NCBI GenBank assembly: GCA_003510825.1
Contig: DOKO01000083.1
Coordinates: forward strand, 1 to 7,550
Direction: 5' to 3'
DNA length: 7,550 nt
Source: Stenotrophomonas sp.
GTDB lineage: Bacteria; Pseudomonadota; Gammaproteobacteria; Xanthomonadales; Xanthomonadaceae
The notes under the pieces: model-generated
Databases searched by the model: none
Told to the model about the DNA's origin: nothing
The model's input: the letters and a program-made list of their open reading frames with translations, nothing else
Shown: piece after piece, positions 1 through 6,441 of the stretch
How positions within the stretch are numbered: the first letter of the stretch is position 1
Layout: each line of letters opens with the position of its first letter
Program-made: the position numbers and the translations under genes

Positions 1-34
1 CGGATCCCTTTCCGCAGGAAAGGGCTCTGACCCC
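1..34. repeat. Long intergenic palindrome, copy 1 (cut by window edge)
   Basis: Arm 1-13 (CGGATCCCTTTCC) pairs with 17-29 across a 3-nt loop (GCA), with one T/C mismatch and one G-T wobble. Bases 30-34 (ACCCC) would pair with a GGGGT that must lie just left of the window. Bases 1-13 are identical to 2022-2034, and the right arm 17-34 matches 2038-2055 at 17 of 18 positions, so this is the same element as the complete copy at 2017-2055 and in the same orientation. No T-run follows, so it is not a canonical intrinsic terminator, though the hairpin could still act on the 3' end of an upstream transcript. I recall similar palindromes as common between Stenotrophomonas genes, but cannot check this here. 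Confidence 0.75.
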
Positions 35-68
35 GGTGTTTCCGCGCGCGCCAACCAAGGAGCGGCCG

Positions 69-142
69 GTAGCGCCGGGCCATGCCCGGCGGATGGATCC
101 GTTGTCCGCGCTGCGCGCTCGCGGGGCATGGCCCCGCGCTAC
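69..142. repeat. Inverted pair of GTAG REP (SMAG-like) hairpins, i.e. a REPIN
   Basis: Two 23-nt units face each other. The left unit (69-91) begins with GTAG, followed by a perfect 8-bp stem, CGCCGGGC / GCCCGGCG, around a CAT loop. The right unit (120-142) is its inverted partner: a perfect 8-bp stem, CGCGGGGC / GCCCCGCG, around an ATG loop, ending in CTAC, the complement of GTAG. The outer 12 bases of the two units match at 11 of 12 positions, and 28 bases separate the units. A GTAG tetranucleotide beside a short GC-rich hairpin is the signature of the REP elements called SMAG in Stenotrophomonas maltophilia; such REPs are thought to be mobilised by RAYT (TnpA-REP) transposases. The element ends 84 nt before the GTG start of the DUF885 gene and may affect its leader. 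The structure is seen directly; the family name is from knowledge. Confidence 0.85.
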
Positions 143-212
143 CGGGCGCAGGCAGGACCTTCGTCCCATGCCACGGGCTGTGCACGGTGCGATCATCGGG
201 ATCTGCCTTCCC

Positions 213-217
213 GGGAA
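213..217 (+). promoter_or_regulatory. Ribosome binding site deciding the GTG start at 227
   Basis: GGGAA is the only purine-rich Shine-Dalgarno-like stretch close to the DUF885 gene. It lies 9 nt before the GTG at 227, a normal spacing, but only 3 nt before the other in-frame GTG at 221, which is too close. Together with the signal peptide that begins at 227, this favours 227. No convincing sigma70 promoter was seen between the REPIN and this site. Confidence 0.5.
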
Positions 218-226
218 CCTGTGCTC

Positions 227-1996
227 GTGAAAACCCGCCTTGCCGTAGCTCTGTTGATTGCCCTGTCCGCTCCTGCGGTCGCCCTGGCTGCGCCGCCGGC
301 CGCCGCTCCGGCCAGCATGGCCGCCGAATCGGCCGCCGATGCCGCCTTCCGTGCGCTGTACGAGAAGGAGTGGAAGTGGCGCCAGGATGGCGGTGGCGAA
401 GCCAGCGAGGACGAGGACGCGCCAGCCAACGCCACCCGCATGCCTGATGTCGGCCCGGCCGCGCAGCAGGCCCGCCTGAAGGTCTGGGACGAGACCCTGG
501 CCGACCTGAAGAAGATCGACGTCAAGGCCCTGTCGGCCGACAACCAGGTCAACTACGCGATCTACCGCGACCAGGTCTTCAACCTGGCCGAAGCCACGCG
601 CCTGCGCACCTACGAGATGCCGTTCAATTCGGACTCCTCGTTCTGGTCCAACCTGTCCTTCATGGCCCGGCGCGAGATGAAGACCGCGCAGGACTACCGC
701 AACTACATCGCCCGCCTGAACGACGTGCCGCGCTACTTCGGCCAGCAGACCGACAACATGCGCGCCGGCCTGAAGCGTGGTTTCAGCGTGCCGCGCGCGG
801 TGCTGGACGGCCGCGAGGTCTCCATCGCCACCGTCGCCGAGCTGAAGGACCCGACGACCTCGCCGCTGTACGCGCCCTTCAAGAAGCTGCCCGCCAGCAT
901 CCCGGCCGCCGAACAGGCCGCCCTGCGCGAACAGGCCGCGGCGGCCATCAGCGGCAAGGTGGTGCCGGCGTTCCAGCAGCTGCGCACCTTCTTCGTCAGC
1001 GAATACGTGCCGCAGGCGCGCACCACCCTGGCCGCCGAGGCGATGCCCGGTGGCAAGGCCTTCTACAAGCAGCAGATCCACGAATACACCACGCTGGACC
1101 TGTCGCCCGACGAGATCCACCGCATCGGCCTGGGTGAAGTGGCGCGCATCCAGAAAGAGATGAACGACATCATCCAGCAGGTGCAGTTCAAGGGCAGCTT
1201 CGCTGAATTCCTGACCTTCCTGCGCACCGATCCGCAGTTCTACGCCAAGACTCCGGAAGAGCTGCTGTCGCGCGCTGCATGGATCTCCAAGCGCGCCGAT
1301 GGCCAGCTCGGCCGGTTCATGACGCTGCCGCGTGCGCGCTTCACCATCGTGCCGGTGCCGCCGGATATCGCCCCGTTCTGGACCGCCGGTCGCGGTGGCA
1401 TGGGCACCTACTGGGTCAACACCTACGACCTGCCGTCGCGCCCGCTGTACAACCTGCCGGCGCTGACCCTGCATGAGTCCGACCCGGGCCATGCGCTGCA
1501 GGGCGCGATCGCCTCCGAGCAGAAGGACCTGCCCGAATTCCGCCGCAACGCCTACATCTCCGCCTATGGCGAAGGCTGGGCGCTGTACTGCGAGAAGCTG
1601 GGCGTGGAAATGGGCATCTATGAAACCCCGTACGAGGATTTCGGCCGCCTGACCTACGAAATGTGGCGTGCCGCGCGCCTGGTCATCGACACCGGCGTGC
1701 ACAGCAAGGGCTGGACCCGCGAGCAGGCCCTGGCCTACCTGCGCGACCACACCGCGCTGAGCGAGCATGAAGTGACCACCGAAGTGGATCGCTACATCTC
1801 CTGGCCGGGCCAGGCGCTGAGCTACAAGCTGGGCGAGATCGCCATCGTGCGCCTGCGCGCGCAGGCCGAGAAGGAACTGGGCGACAAGTTCGACATCAAG
1901 GGCTTCCACGATGTGATCCTGAAGCAGGGCTCGGTGCCGCTGCCGGTGCTGGAACAGCAGATCCAGGCGTACATCGCCGAGCGGAAGAAGGCCTGA
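227..1996 (+). CDS. Exported DUF885-family protein, predicted metallohydrolase
   Basis: A 589-residue protein of the DUF885 family (about 550-620 aa is usual). Residues 1-21 form a Sec signal peptide: Lys/Arg at 2-4, a hydrophobic core, then AVALA before APPAAA with no lipobox Cys, so a periplasmic or secreted protein is expected. Two hallmarks are visible. HESDPGHALQ starts at H416; H416, E417 and H422 resemble a zinc-metallopeptidase motif with two extra residues between the histidines (HExxxxH rather than HExxH). YGEGWALYCE follows with E449 and E456, either of which could supply a further ligand. The reaction and substrate are not established for most of the family; peptidase or amidase activity is only an inference. 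The start was set at GTG 227 because the signal peptide begins there and an RBS sits 9 nt upstream; GTG 221 is possible, while ATG 128 falls inside a repeat. The gene converges on the efflux operon and looks monocistronic in this window. Confidence 0.88.
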   Translation: MKTRLAVALLIALSAPAVALAAPPAAAPASMAAESAADAAFRALYEKEWKWRQDGGGEASEDEDAPANATRMPDVGPAAQQARLKVWDETLADLKKIDVKALSADNQVNYAIYRDQVFNLAEATRLRTYEMPFNSDSSFWSNLSFMARREMKTAQDYRNYIARLNDVPRYFGQQTDNMRAGLKRGFSVPRAVLDGREVSIATVAELKDPTTSPLYAPFKKLPASIPAAEQAALREQAAAAISGKVVPAFQQLRTFFVSEYVPQARTTLAAEAMPGGKAFYKQQIHEYTTLDLSPDEIHRIGLGEVARIQKEMNDIIQQVQFKGSFAEFLTFLRTDPQFYAKTPEELLSRAAWISKRADGQLGRFMTLPRARFTIVPVPPDIAPFWTAGRGGMGTYWVNTYDLPSRPLYNLPALTLHESDPGHALQGAIASEQKDLPEFRRNAYISAYGEGWALYCEKLGVEMGIYETPYEDFGRLTYEMWRAARLVIDTGVHSKGWTREQALAYLRDHTALSEHEVTTEVDRYISWPGQALSYKLGEIAIVRLRAQAEKELGDKFDIKGFHDVILKQGSVPLPVLEQQIQAYIAERKKA

Positions 1997-2011
1997 GGGT
2001 CAGGTGACCCT
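1996..2011. repeat. Small inverted repeat at the DUF885 stop codon
   Basis: AGGGTCA (1996-2002) and TGACCCT (2005-2011) form a perfect 7-bp inverted repeat around GG. It begins at the last base of the DUF885 TGA stop. A 2-nt loop is too tight for a stable hairpin unless inner pairs open, so it may be only part of the larger structured intergenic region. It has no T-tract. Confidence 0.45.
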
Positions 2012-2016
2012 GATCC

Positions 2017-2055
2017 GGGGTCGGATCCCTTTCCACCGGAAAGGGCTCCGACCCC
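2017..2055. repeat. Long intergenic palindrome, copy 2 (complete), between convergent genes
   Basis: An 18-nt arm (2017-2034, starting GGGGTCGG) pairs with 2038-2055 (ending CCGACCCC) across a 3-nt loop, with a single T/C mismatch. The hairpin fills most of the 67-bp gap between the DUF885 stop (1996) and the czcA stop (2064-2066, minus strand), where a bidirectional terminator or an mRNA 3'-end protecting hairpin would be expected. Neither strand has a U-run after the stem, so a classical intrinsic terminator is not supported by sequence. It is the same element as bases 1-34, so it is better called a dispersed repeat that may double as a transcript end. Confidence 0.8.
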
Positions 2056-2063
2056 AACACGCC

Positions 2064-5000
2064 TCAGCGCTTCACCAACCGCCCGGCAAACGTCGGCAGC
2101 ACCAGCAACGTCAGCACCGTGGCGGTGATCAGACCACCGATCACCACCGTCGCCAGCGGCTTCTGCACCTCCGCGCCGGCGCCACTGGCAATGGCCATCG
2201 GAACGAAGCCGACGATGGCCACCAGGGCCGTGGTCAGCACCGCGCGGATGCGGCTGGCGGCACCATTGATGGCCGCCTGCATCGGCAGGTCGCCACCCTC
2301 CAGTCGCTCGCGGATCGCCTGCATCAGCACCAGGCCGTTCAACGTGGCCACGCCGGAGACGGCGATGAAGCCCACTGCGGCCGACACCGAGAACGGCATG
2401 CCACGCAGCAGCAGGGCGAGGATGCCGCCGACCAGGGCCAGCGGCACGCAGCTGAACACCAGCAGCGCTTCCCTGCCACTGCGCAGGGCCATGAACAGCA
2501 GGCCGCCGATCAGCAGGAACACCACCGGCACCACCGTGGCCAGCCGCTTTTCCGCGCGTTGCAGATTCTCGAACTGGCCGCCCCAGCGCAGGTAGGCACC
2601 TGCCGGCAACGCCACGTCGGCGACCGCCGCCTGGGCTTCGCTGACGAAGCCACCGAGATCGCGGCTGCGCACGTTGGCCTGCACCACGACGCGGCGGCTG
2701 CCGTCGCTGCGGCTGATCTGGTTCGGCCCTTCGCTGACGCTGATGCGCGCCAGCGAGGACAGCGGCACCACCTGGCCTGCCGGCGTGGCAATCGGCAGCG
2801 AGGCCAGCTGGTCAGGATCGTTGCGTGCAGCATCGTCCAGGCGCACCACCACATCGAAGCGTCTGTCGCCTTCGAAGATCCGCCCGGCCGCGGTACCACC
2901 GATGCCGGTGGACACCGCATCACTCACATCCGCCGCGGTCAGCCCGTACTGCGCGGCAGCGACGTGGTCGATCCTGACGTTGAGCGTGGGCAGGCCGGAA
3001 ATCTGCTCCACCCGCACGTCGGCGGCGCCGTCCACCGCGCGCAGCTTCAACGCCACCTGTTCGGCCACCTTCTGCAGTGTGGCGAAATCATCGCCGTACA
3101 CCATCACCGCCAGGTCCGTGCGCACGCCGGAAATCAGCTCGTTGAAGCGCAGCTCGATCGGCTGGCTGAACTCGAAACTGTTGCCCAGCTGCTGCCCGGC
3201 CAGCTGCTCGAAGCGCTGCACCAGCGCTTCCTTGTCCAGCGCCGGATCGGGCCACTGCGCACGCGGCTTCAGCACGATCACGCTGTCGGAGATGTTGGTC
3301 GGCATCGGGTCGATGGCCGCTTCAGCGGTACCGGTGCGCGAAAACACGGTTTCCACTTCCGGCTGCGCGGCCAGCGCCTTCTCCAGCGCCAGCTGCATCG
3401 CCAGCGACTGCTCCAGCGAAGTGGACGGCACGCGCAGGGCCTGCATCGCCACATTGCCTTCGTCCAGCGTCGGCATGAACTCGCGGCCCAGCAGCGAGAA
3501 CGAACCGATGCCCACCACCACCATCATCACCGCACCGGCCAGCACCGTGCGCGGATGCGCGACAGCCTTGCGCACCACCGGTTCGATGCGCGCACGCAGC
3601 ACGCGGATCAACTTGGTTTCGTGCTCGCCGTCGTCCGCATGTGCATCGCCATCCTTCACCTTGGGCTCGCGCACCAGCAGTGCGGCCATTGCCGGCACGA
3701 AGGTGAAGGAGAAGATGAAGGCGCCGATCAGCGCCAGCATGAAGGTCGCCGCCATCGGGTGGAACGTCTTGCCCTCCACGCCTTCCAGGGTGAGGATCGG
3801 TGCGAACACCAGCAGGATGATCAGCTGGCCGAAGGCCGCAGGCCGCGCCATCTTCCGTGCCGAATCCGCGGCCACGCGGAGGCGCTCCATCGCCGTCAGC
3901 GCGCGGCCCAGTTCGGCGCGGCGCTGGCCCAGCATCAGCAGCGTGGATTCGATCACGATCACCGCGCCATCCACCAGGATGCCGAAATCCAGCGCGCCCA
4001 GGCTCATCAGGTTGCCGCTGATGCCGAAGCGGTTCATGCCTATCACGGCGAACAGGAACGACAGCGGGATCACCAGTGCGGTGATCGCCGCTGCGCGCAG
4101 GTTGCCCAGCAGCAGGAACAGCACCACCACCACCAGCAGCGCACCCTCGCTGAGGTTCTTCGCCACGGTCCTGATGGTGGCGTTGACCAGCTCGCTGCGG
4201 TCCAGCACCGGCACTGCCACGATGGACGGTGGCAGCGAGGCATTCACCTGCTGCAGGCGTTCCGCGGCGGCCTGGGCCACGGTGCGGCTGTTGCCGCCGG
4301 CAATCATCAGCGCGGTGCCGAGCACGGCTTCGTGGCCGTTGCGGCTGGCCGCACCCAGGCGTGGTGCGCGGCTCAAGGCCTCCTCGGCCACGTCCGCCAC
4401 GCGTACCACCACGCCATTGCGCGTGGCCACCGGGGCCTGCGCCAGATCGTCGGTGGTCAGCGCCAGGCCATCGGCACGCACCACCAGGCCTTCGCCAGCG
4501 CGCTGCACGAAGCCGGCGCCGGCCTGCACGTTGGAACGCTGCAGGGCGGTGACCAGGTCGGCCAGGCCCAGCCCATGCGCGGCCAGCCGCGCGCTGTCCG
4601 GGTGCACGCCGTATTCCTTGACGTAGCCGCCAACCGTATCGACGCCGGCCAGCCCAGGGCTGGAGCGCATCTGCGGCGCAATGATCCAGTCCTGCACGGT
4701 GCGCAGGTAGGTGGCGCGTTCTTCCGGCGTGCGCAGCAGGGTGCCTTCCGGCGTGCGGTAGACCTCGCCAGCCTGCCAGCCGGCATCACCGGGCTTGGCC
4801 AGCTGGGCCGGATCGAACGCGGTGAAATCCACCGTCCACATCAGCACCTCGCCCAGGCCGGTGGTGACCGGTGACAGTAGCGGCGATGCACCGTCTGGCA
4901 GATCGTCGGCGGCCTCGCGCATGCGCTCGGCCACCTGCTGGCGGGCGAAGTAGATGTCGGTCGCATCGCTGAAGATGGCGGTGACCTGCGAGAAGCCATT

Positions 5001-5261
5001 GCGTGACAGCGAACGGGTGGTGGTCAGGCCGGGAATGCCGGCCAGCGCGGTTTCCAGCGGGTAGGTCACCTGCCGTTCGATCTGTTCCGGCGTCAGCGCC
5101 GGGGCCACGGTGTTGATCTGCACCTGGCGGTTGGTGATGTCCGGCACCGCGTCGATCGGCAGCTTGCCCAGCTGCAGCAGGCCGACCGCCGCCAGCAGCG
5201 CGGCGGCGAACACCACCAGCCAGCGGTGGCGTACCGCAGTTTCAATGATGAACTTGAACAT
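2064..5261 (-). CDS. czcA: CzcA-like HME-RND inner-membrane metal efflux pump
   Basis: A complete 1065-residue proton/metal antiporter of the heavy-metal-efflux RND family (CzcA and CnrA are of similar length). The layout is standard: TM1 at about 12-32, a large periplasmic porter domain (33-369), TM2-6 (about 370-525), a cytoplasmic loop, TM7 (572-592), a second porter domain (593-907) and TM8-12 (908-1057). The TM4 signature DFGILVDGAVIVIE starts at D425 and keeps D425, D431 and E438, the acidic residues tied to proton coupling in CzcA. Other family motifs are PDITNRQVQINT (40-51), TRSLSRNGFSQVT (82-94), GREFMPTLDEGN (592-603), FEGDRRFD (796-803) and AEVQKPLATVVIGG (1030-1043). The acidic TM4 and LDEG segment point to divalent Zn/Cd/Co/Ni rather than Cu/Ag; the exact metal is uncertain because features recalled from both CzcA and CnrA are mixed. 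A loop at 537-548 is rich in Asp, His and Glu. It is last in the operon, 10 nt after czcB. Confidence 0.93.
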   Translation of the reverse strand: MFKFIIETAVRHRWLVVFAAALLAAVGLLQLGKLPIDAVPDITNRQVQINTVAPALTPEQIERQVTYPLETALAGIPGLTTTRSLSRNGFSQVTAIFSDATDIYFARQQVAERMREAADDLPDGASPLLSPVTTGLGEVLMWTVDFTAFDPAQLAKPGDAGWQAGEVYRTPEGTLLRTPEERATYLRTVQDWIIAPQMRSSPGLAGVDTVGGYVKEYGVHPDSARLAAHGLGLADLVTALQRSNVQAGAGFVQRAGEGLVVRADGLALTTDDLAQAPVATRNGVVVRVADVAEEALSRAPRLGAASRNGHEAVLGTALMIAGGNSRTVAQAAAERLQQVNASLPPSIVAVPVLDRSELVNATIRTVAKNLSEGALLVVVVLFLLLGNLRAAAITALVIPLSFLFAVIGMNRFGISGNLMSLGALDFGILVDGAVIVIESTLLMLGQRRAELGRALTAMERLRVAADSARKMARPAAFGQLIILLVFAPILTLEGVEGKTFHPMAATFMLALIGAFIFSFTFVPAMAALLVREPKVKDGDAHADDGEHETKLIRVLRARIEPVVRKAVAHPRTVLAGAVMMVVVGIGSFSLLGREFMPTLDEGNVAMQALRVPSTSLEQSLAMQLALEKALAAQPEVETVFSRTGTAEAAIDPMPTNISDSVIVLKPRAQWPDPALDKEALVQRFEQLAGQQLGNSFEFSQPIELRFNELISGVRTDLAVMVYGDDFATLQKVAEQVALKLRAVDGAADVRVEQISGLPTLNVRIDHVAAAQYGLTAADVSDAVSTGIGGTAAGRIFEGDRRFDVVVRLDDAARNDPDQLASLPIATPAGQVVPLSSLARISVSEGPNQISRSDGSRRVVVQANVRSRDLGGFVSEAQAAVADVALPAGAYLRWGGQFENLQRAEKRLATVVPVVFLLIGGLLFMALRSGREALLVFSCVPLALVGGILALLLRGMPFSVSAAVGFIAVSGVATLNGLVLMQAIRERLEGGDLPMQAAINGAASRIRAVLTTALVAIVGFVPMAIASGAGAEVQKPLATVVIGGLITATVLTLLVLPTFAGRLVKR

Positions 5262-5266
5262 GGTCG

Positions 5267-5273
5267 CCTCCTC
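5267..5273 (-). promoter_or_regulatory. Strong czcA ribosome binding site overlapping the czcB stop
   Basis: Read on the minus strand, the junction is TGAGGAGGCGACCATG. The czcB stop codon TGA (5274-5272) shares its G and A with the Shine-Dalgarno GAGGAGG, which lies 5 nt from the czcA ATG (5261-5259). Ribosomes finishing czcB therefore stop on the czcA binding site, which supports coupled translation and confirms the czcA start. Confidence 0.85.
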
Positions 5274-6441
5274 AGTGCCCGTGTTCGGCTTCGCCCTTGG
5301 CCAGTTCGGCCTTGAGCAGGAAGGCGTTGGCGCCGACGATGCGTTCGTTGCCGGTCAGCCCACCGAGGATCTCGATGCGATCGCCGGCCCGGCGGCCGGC
5401 CAGCACCGGCTGCGCCTTGAATCCGCCGTCGACGGCGACGAACACCGCGCTGCGGCCATCGACGTTCTGCACCGCATCGGCGGGTACGCTGAGCGCGTCG
5501 CCCTGGGCCTCGGTGACCACCACGGCCGACACCGGCGAACCGGCCGGCGGCAGCGCGGCGTTCACCGGCATGGCACGGATCACCGCTACGCCGCCCTGCT
5601 GGCGCACATCCGCGGCAGCGCCGGTGACGGTGGCGCTGAAGCTGCCGCCCGGCACGCTCACTTCCAGCGTCATGCCGGGCGTGACCTGTGCGGCCAGCGC
5701 CGGTGGTGCCGTGAACACCAGCTCGTTCATCGCCGGATCGGCGACCTCGGCCACCACGCTGCCGGCAGCGACCACGCCGCCCGGCGTGACCTGCACATTG
5801 CCGACGGTGCCGGCCACCGGGCTGGTAATGCGGACGCGACCGCTGGCATCGGGCGCTCCATTGGCGGCGGCCTGTGCCTGTGCCGCCGCCGCCTGCGCCT
5901 GCGCGGCCATGGCACGTGCATGCGAGGTTTCCAGCTCCTGGCGCGCGACCACGCCCTGTTCCACCAGCGCCCTGTCACGGCCGTGGGCCAGGCGCGCAGC
6001 CTTGGCTTCAGCGGCGGCCGCCAGCGCATTGGCGCGCAGCACCGCGGCCTCACCGCTGAGCACGATGGCCAGCGTCTGGTTCTGCTTCACGGCCGTGCCC
6101 GGTGCCACCAGCACGCGTTCAACGCGGCCGGTCACGCTGGACGCCACCGACGCGCGCGCGCCGATCGAGGGTTCCACACGGCCAGACAGGCGCGTGGAGC
6201 CGCCACCGCCTCGACCGACGGCGACCACTTCGATGGACGACGCCTTGATCTGTTCCGGCGTCAGCGCGACCACGCCTTCATCGGCTTCGGGCGTGTTGCC
6301 TGTGGTGGATTCAGCGCTGCCCGGTGCATGGCCGTGGCCATCGTCGGCAGCGGCGGTTGGGCTCTGTGCAGTACCAGTGCAGCCGGCCAGCAGCCCGCCC
6401 AGCAGTGCAGCGGTCATCAACGAAAAAGTACGGGAGAACAT
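5272..6441 (-). CDS. czcB: CzcB-like periplasmic adaptor (membrane fusion) lipoprotein
   Basis: A complete 389-residue RND adaptor that should link the CzcA-like pump to the outer-membrane channel. The N-terminus is a lipoprotein signal with lipobox LLAGC, giving a lipidated Cys21. A flexible region follows with H36 and H38 (DDGHGH). The barrel-sandwich or lipoyl half-motifs are SSVTGRVERVLVAPGTAVKQNQ (split across 101-122) and ITSPVAGTVGNVQVTPGG (205-222). They flank a short alpha-hairpin (about 131-195) rich in Ala and Gln. Beta-barrel and membrane-proximal domains occupy about 235-375. The C-terminus LLKAELAKGEAEHGH matches the end I recall for CzcB-type adaptors and adds two more histidines (H387, H389). 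The ATG at 6441 overlaps the czcC stop by one base and has a GGAGG seven nt upstream. No dedicated long N-terminal metal-binding domain is evident beyond the short His patch. The family is certain; the metal specificity is not. Confidence 0.92.
   Translation of the reverse strand: MFSRTFSLMTAALLGGLLAGCTGTAQSPTAAADDGHGHAPGSAESTTGNTPEADEGVVALTPEQIKASSIEVVAVGRGGGGSTRLSGRVEPSIGARASVASSVTGRVERVLVAPGTAVKQNQTLAIVLSGEAAVLRANALAAAAEAKAARLAHGRDRALVEQGVVARQELETSHARAMAAQAQAAAAQAQAAANGAPDASGRVRITSPVAGTVGNVQVTPGGVVAAGSVVAEVADPAMNELVFTAPPALAAQVTPGMTLEVSVPGGSFSATVTGAAADVRQQGGVAVIRAMPVNAALPPAGSPVSAVVVTEAQGDALSVPADAVQNVDGRSAVFVAVDGGFKAQPVLAGRRAGDRIEILGGLTGNERIVGANAFLLKAELAKGEAEHGH
5866..5907 (-). repeat. Imperfect 21-bp tandem duplication inside the CzcB hairpin
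   Basis: Two adjacent 21-bp units (5866-5886 and 5887-5907) match at 16 of 21 positions and each encodes AAQAQAA (residues 179-185 and 186-192 of the adaptor). Seven residues is two helical turns, so the duplication extends a coiled-coil arm by one heptad without breaking its register. It could also be simple Ala-rich low complexity driven by GC-rich codons. Confidence 0.5.

Noticed and set aside
143..212. A sigma70 promoter for the DUF885 gene
   Set aside because: No -35/-10 pair with acceptable sequence and spacing could be picked with confidence in this GC-rich stretch.
128..226. ATG at 128 as the start of the DUF885 gene
   Set aside because: It lies in the loop of the right REP hairpin, and the 33 added residues would bury the signal peptide. 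GTG 227 has an RBS and begins the signal peptide directly.
2017..2055. Canonical Rho-independent terminator
   Set aside because: The stem is strong but no T-run follows on either strand, and the same element recurs at 1-34, so it was listed as a repeat.
2674..4626. A 650-codon plus-strand frame, also opposite czcA
   Set aside because: It is Ser/Ala/Thr/Arg-rich without recognisable motifs and overlaps the well-supported czcA; a shadow frame.
2004..4874. A 956-codon open frame on the plus strand opposite czcA
   Set aside because: Its product is a low-complexity His/Gln/Arg/Ala-rich string with no domain, caused by the strong G/C third-position bias of czcA on the other strand. The czcA frame carries all the family motifs.
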